Positions 59,634-64,000 of a stretch of 64,000 bases of DNA are shown here, one piece after another. Below the pieces are notes generated by a model, which did not search any database, was not told where the DNA came from, and saw only the letters and a list, made by a program, of their open reading frames with translations. Source of the DNA: Oscarella lobularis (Eukaryota; Porifera; Homoscleromorpha; Homosclerophorida; Oscarellidae). The position numbers were made by a program, and so were the translations under genes. Every line of letters starts with the position of its first letter. Within the stretch, counting starts at the first letter, position 1. Location of the stretch: contig NC_089186.1 of the NCBI RefSeq assembly GCF_947507565.1, forward strand, positions 1,364,001 to 1,428,000, written 5' to 3'.

Positions 59634-62600
59634 CTAATAATAGGCGCTCAACGCCTCGTAAGATTTCTGAAGAACCTTGTACGCTGACTGAGACGCTTCC
59701 AAAGCGTCACCCACACTTCCTGGAATTGATTCGGAATTCGCATCATTTTGCAAAATCACGTCGTCTGGCTGAGAGAGACAAGTGGCTATTGCATTGAAAG
59801 AGGGTCGTTTGTGATGATCAGGATTCCTGTAGAGGTCATATGGTCACTCACAAATCAAATAAAATCAGACGGTGTCTTCTGTTCTTCTTACCAGCACTCA
59901 ATCATGAGTTTATAGATGGCATGAGAACAGCCCGGAGGTGGTGGAAGACGATAGCCAGTTTCCAGTAGATCAAGAACGGGGCGGTTTTTGGTGTAACCGT
60001 AAGGACGCTTTCCAACCGTCCAAATTTCGTACAGAACAATACCGTAACTCCAGACGTCACTCGATGTCGAGTACTTTCGGAAACTGATGGCCTACGAAGA
60101 ATATTTTGCTGCAGCATTGTGGAGACCATAGGGACCCGTTTACCTCAGGAGCGGTCCACCTGAATGGAATTTGTCCTCCTTTCGTAACGTAGTAATTATC
60201 GTCAGCCAGGTCTCTCGATAGACCAAAATCTGCAATCTAGCCAATGAAATAAAAAACTATACTGTAGCCTTAATAGAAAAATATTCAGCCAACCTTGCAA
60301 ACTAGTTTTTCCCCGAGTAGAACGTTGCGAGCCGCGAGATCCTTCATTAATTAAACGCCAAATTCCAAATTAAGCAGACAAAATTCTTGAGACCGCTTTA
60401 CCCTGTGAACAAAACACCGCTTTGCTAAATATTCCATTTCTGATGCTATTTCGCGAGACATCTGCAGTAATCGAGCAGGCAAATTCAAAGGCAGCGTGTC
60501 CTCGTTTCTATGACGACGGAACATCATGTACATATACTCAACAAATAAGTAAGTACTTACGCGATTGACTGCAGATATTGCTTCAAATCTCCCTTTGGCA
60601 AAATTTCCAAAACAACCATCAACTACATACATAAACACGTGAGGAAAGAGCAGCAGAAAACCCGGTCACACATTACCGGTTTTCCAGTGAGAACGACTCC
60701 GTGCATTACGACGACGTTTCGATGATTAAACTGGCCCATAATTGCAGCCTCTTGAAGAAACTTTACCTTGTTCTTTTTGGACTCCGATTTCAAAGTTTTC
60801 ACGGCCACCACAACAGGACTTTTAGAATCCTTTAGGAAAGAACTAAGAAGGCACAAGATGAACTTCGTTATCGTGACTAAACCTTATCTGTCCAGATGCC
60901 TCTCTCAACCGTTCCAAATTGACTAAGAATATAATTAGATAATAAAGGAGCCGTTTGCTAATTAAAAGATTCATTACCCAGTTCCTAATACTTCTTTGAG
61001 CTCAACTGAAGATCTTTCCAAAACGCGAAATTTTGCAGCAGTCAACTGGTCATACAACTTTTCTTCTGAAGTTGCTGGCTCCCAGTAAATATCATCTTTA
61101 GATTCCGTGAGTACCTAATATAATGCAGAGCATAGTACCAAAAGAAAAACGCAGATCACGAGAGCCTTGCCTTTTGGTTGGCTTGAGCTTGAGCTAAGGT
61201 GACTGGTACTTCGTAGTGACTATCGTCCTGAGAGTCTAGGCTTTGACAGACGCGAACCGCTTGCGGTTCAGTGATAGCCCGAACCGGTTCGCAGTATTCG
61301 AGACCTGGCTTGGACAAGTTTTGAAACACGGAAGAATCCTGGTATTCATCTGACGGCGAGTCTTCTTTTTCACTATACGGCGAAACAACAGCGTAACTTG
61401 GCGAGTGTATTCGTGAGCTGCGCAGATCCATTTCCATAGCTAAACAACAAGATGTTGAAGACAACGGCATACAAAGCATTGCTGTAACTTACCTTCCTCT
61501 TTCACGGGGTACGCCTTCGATGCGGTGCGTTTTCGACACGAAATCACAGCAACACCGACAAATACGGCGATAAGGAGGACTCCTACCCCTACCCCTATCC
61601 CGATGTTCATGCCACTAGACTTGTTTGAGATGCCACTATCGTCTGCTGCGGAATTCATAGTCGAATGCGAAGACGTCGGTGCTGTGGTAGACGGCCAGTC
61701 ACTCGATGCTCCTGACAGATGCGTCTGAGAAGCAGTCGCTCCTGTTGGCACTTCAGAATCACCTGATCGCGAAGTAGAAGGATTTTCGGCAGTCGCAGAA
61801 GTAGAATCGTCTTTTGCAGTAGTATGAGAAGGTGTTGGAGTTGCAGCAGCGGAAATCGTTGGTGAGACCGGCGCGGTTGGATTGCTTGACGATGTACGAG
61901 AGACAGCCCCTGAAGACGCAGTGAAAGAAGTAGTCATCAAAGTCGCAGTTGCCGGAGCGCCCTTTGAATTAGTAGTCGAGACCGCAGTTGCAGTATTCGA
62001 AGTTGCCATGGAAGAAAACGTTGTCTCAGAAGGAGAATTTGTTACTGAGGCCGAGGTCTGTAGAAACGCAGATGTAGTAGTGGCTTTTGAAGAATCAGTC
62101 GAGTCTGAAGTTGCAGTATCAGAAGTTATTGTAGTTGCGAACGTAGAACTTGAGACCGTGGAAGGTGAGTCCGAAGAAGTTGTAGGAGAGAATGTAGTTG
62201 CAGCAGACGCAGTCGAAGTCGTAGGTAAGTCCGATGAGACCGTCGTTGGGGTGACCGTACTAGGAGCCACGGTCGTTGGCGCTGCCGTGGTAGAGAGTGC
62301 AAGGCAGGTGCCGTCAATTCGCCCACTGACAGGAGGAGAGTACGTGGGTAAAGATAGAGAAATCGACGGCTCTAAATAAATAAAGAAATAAAAAATAAAG
62401 AATTTTTTTCTTTGTAAAAGCTTCTCACTAGGACAAAGACAATACGCCCACTCCTTCATTATCAAACTTCTGTTGTTACTTATTGAACACCATGGAGCGT
62501 CACGATTGAAAGAGGTGCACTCATAAAACCGCTTTCCTTTGTAGATGAACGGAAAGACGCATTCGTCTTTACCATCCGAGTCTCCACCGCATACGTATTT

Positions 62601-64000
62601 CACAGTGGGGACATCTGCAAAGCAAGAACCACATTGATGAATCGTAAATATGAAAATCTGCGGAGTACCCTTAGTGCACTTGTCAATGGCGCAATCGCGT
62701 ATACCACCACCTGATTCATAACACCACGGCTTTGACCTCGTTTGCGGATAAGGATTCCGACAGTAGCTGTGATCGCCTAAACCTGCTGCGGCATTTTCAG
62801 GCACGGATAACGCAGAATTGTGACTCCACGACACGCAGCTGGCGTTCGTACTAGAGCCTCTGTATCCGTTCCCATTGTCCAGAGAACTGTAACACATCGT
62901 GTCTAAAAAAACAAATAATAAATAAGCATGATGCAAACGGCATTAGATACCCTCGCATTCGTCTATATCGCAATACGTCCAGTTCAGACATCCGCCCGTG
63001 TCGTTCGTGTAGCACCACGGCATCGTTCGATTCAAAGGATTGCGACAATACGAATGATTGCCCAAACCGGATTCCGGATAGAGAGCTACCAAATTCGAGT
63101 AGGTGCTCAGCTCCGACCAGTTGAGACACGAACGGCCGTCCTCGCTAACGGAAGTCGTCCCGCGATAGTAAGTACCGCGATACAAAGACCGACGGCACTC
63201 TATATAGAAAACCGTAAATAGGCATTTCAAACAAGTCCTCATAAATACCTCTTCCAGTCGTAGTTATACGTGCGTAACTCGACGTAACCGAACCTTTCCT
63301 AAGTGAGGCGGTAATTGAAAAAACATAAGTAGTCGACGGCGAAAGAAATGACGTGTGAGGAAGAGATGCATCTTGTATATCATCGTCAAATGTGAGGTCA
63401 GATGACTGAACGGTCGATGCTGGGTAAACTTCGGCGTATTTTATCTCGTAAGACGTGTAATCCTTGACGATTGCCGGTGGTCCCGTCCAGCGAAACGTTC
63501 CTTCACCCGTTCTACTGTCGTATTCTAACACAGGCGTCGGTCCACTAGAAGACTCTAGAAAACAAGAGAGTTACGGTAATAAAGTTAAAAAAATTCAAAA
63601 CTCAATACCATCTTCTCCTGTGCGCACTACTATCCATTTACTAGGCACAATGGCGCCCGATTCGCTTTCCACTGTGACTCGATACAAATACTCTGAAATG
63701 AAATTTGAATAGAATAACATTATTCGCCTAGCAACGTAACAAACCGGTAAAAGCTTGGACTCCATTATTGTCCGTCAGAGATTCGCCGCCTTTTCCTTTT
63801 GAACCAACGTGAAGCACTTGATCCACGCACGTTGGACCATCCCACGTGAAGTCTGGACATCCGGCAAAGCTGACGTTCAAGCTGGAGCTTCTTTTCTCTA
63901 CAAAGTCAACAAGCTGTCCATTTACTCTGAAATCAGCCAGACAGCCTCCATAACTCGTCACATTCACGCCATACCCAAGCGCTAACTCGACCATGGTTGG
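59634..64000 (-). CDS. RTK3: receptor tyrosine kinase, 5' end outside the window
   Basis: The C-terminal tail ends YEALSAYY (stop 59634-59636). The kinase (59650-61120) has [40 protein letters not shown] and DVWSYG. The juxtamembrane part has YCEP and YEVP. The membrane helix is [20 protein letters not shown]. The Ser/Thr-rich stalk is ~220 residues. Then come fibronectin II (62420-62610), kringles (62660-62900; 62950-63205), FN3 (63250-63555), FN3 second half (63605-63700) and the end of a LamG domain (63740-64000). The rest of LamG, the lectin domain and the signal peptide must lie beyond the edge. Otherwise it follows RTK1 and RTK2. Confidence 0.9.

Overview
Organism. The window is animal nuclear DNA: genes are cut into many short exons by introns of mostly 45-65 bp, and they encode animal-type proteins (death domains, kringle and fibronectin type II modules, laminin G, SUEL lectin, receptor tyrosine kinases). 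A nuclear copy of mitochondrial cox2 (37684-37887) reads TGA as tryptophan and has AGA at three conserved arginine positions. That is the code of sponges and cnidarians, not of bilaterian invertebrates. Together with the compact introns and the kept alternative NADH dehydrogenase, a sponge is most likely, and a homoscleromorph of Oscarella type would fit; the exact taxon is inference.

Layout. 1-2.7 kb: uncertain exons, then a PH-FYVE (Phafin-like) gene. 2.8-20.4 kb: a cluster of four genes for ankyrin - Roc GTPase - COR - death domain proteins (A, B and C on minus, D on plus, with a C/D divergent promoter). They resemble the non-kinase part of DAPK. Fragments of other genes (RTK exons, a KMT2-type SET end, a decayed death domain) lie between them. 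20.5-23.0 kb: the splicing factor SNW1 (plus). 23.9-25.0 kb: a truncated relative of Roco C. 25.5-27.2 kb: type II NADH dehydrogenase. 27.4-28.2 kb: a one-exon coiled-coil protein. 28.4-35.1 kb: receptor tyrosine kinase RTK1. 35.3-36.4 kb: broken RTK and NDH2 pieces. 36.4-53.0 kb: two head-to-tail copies of a ~7 kb unit, each holding a PIGU fragment and one Roco gene (F, G). 53.0-53.1 kb: the other half of the broken NDH2 exon. 53.3-58.9 kb: RTK2. 59.6 kb to the end: RTK3, cut by the window edge.

How it fits together. The window is dominated by two expanding signalling families: intracellular ANK-Roc-COR-Death proteins, which look like switchable scaffolds that could pass a signal through death-domain contacts, and cell-surface RTKs with a lectin/LamG/kringle ectodomain and YxxP docking motifs. 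SNW1, NDH2 and the PH-FYVE gene are ordinary housekeeping or trafficking genes in between. Expansion is by local duplication. The most striking case is the 36.38-53.00 kb block, which is circularly permuted within a PIGU intron and sits inside a split NDH2 exon flanked by a 7-bp direct repeat, as expected if a dimeric DNA circle had integrated. Three later insertions (a NUMT, a 438-bp foldback element and a 1.64-kb pogo-like palindromic element) can be placed after that duplication because the sister unit has the empty site.

All gene structures were spliced by eye, so exon edges are approximate unless stated.
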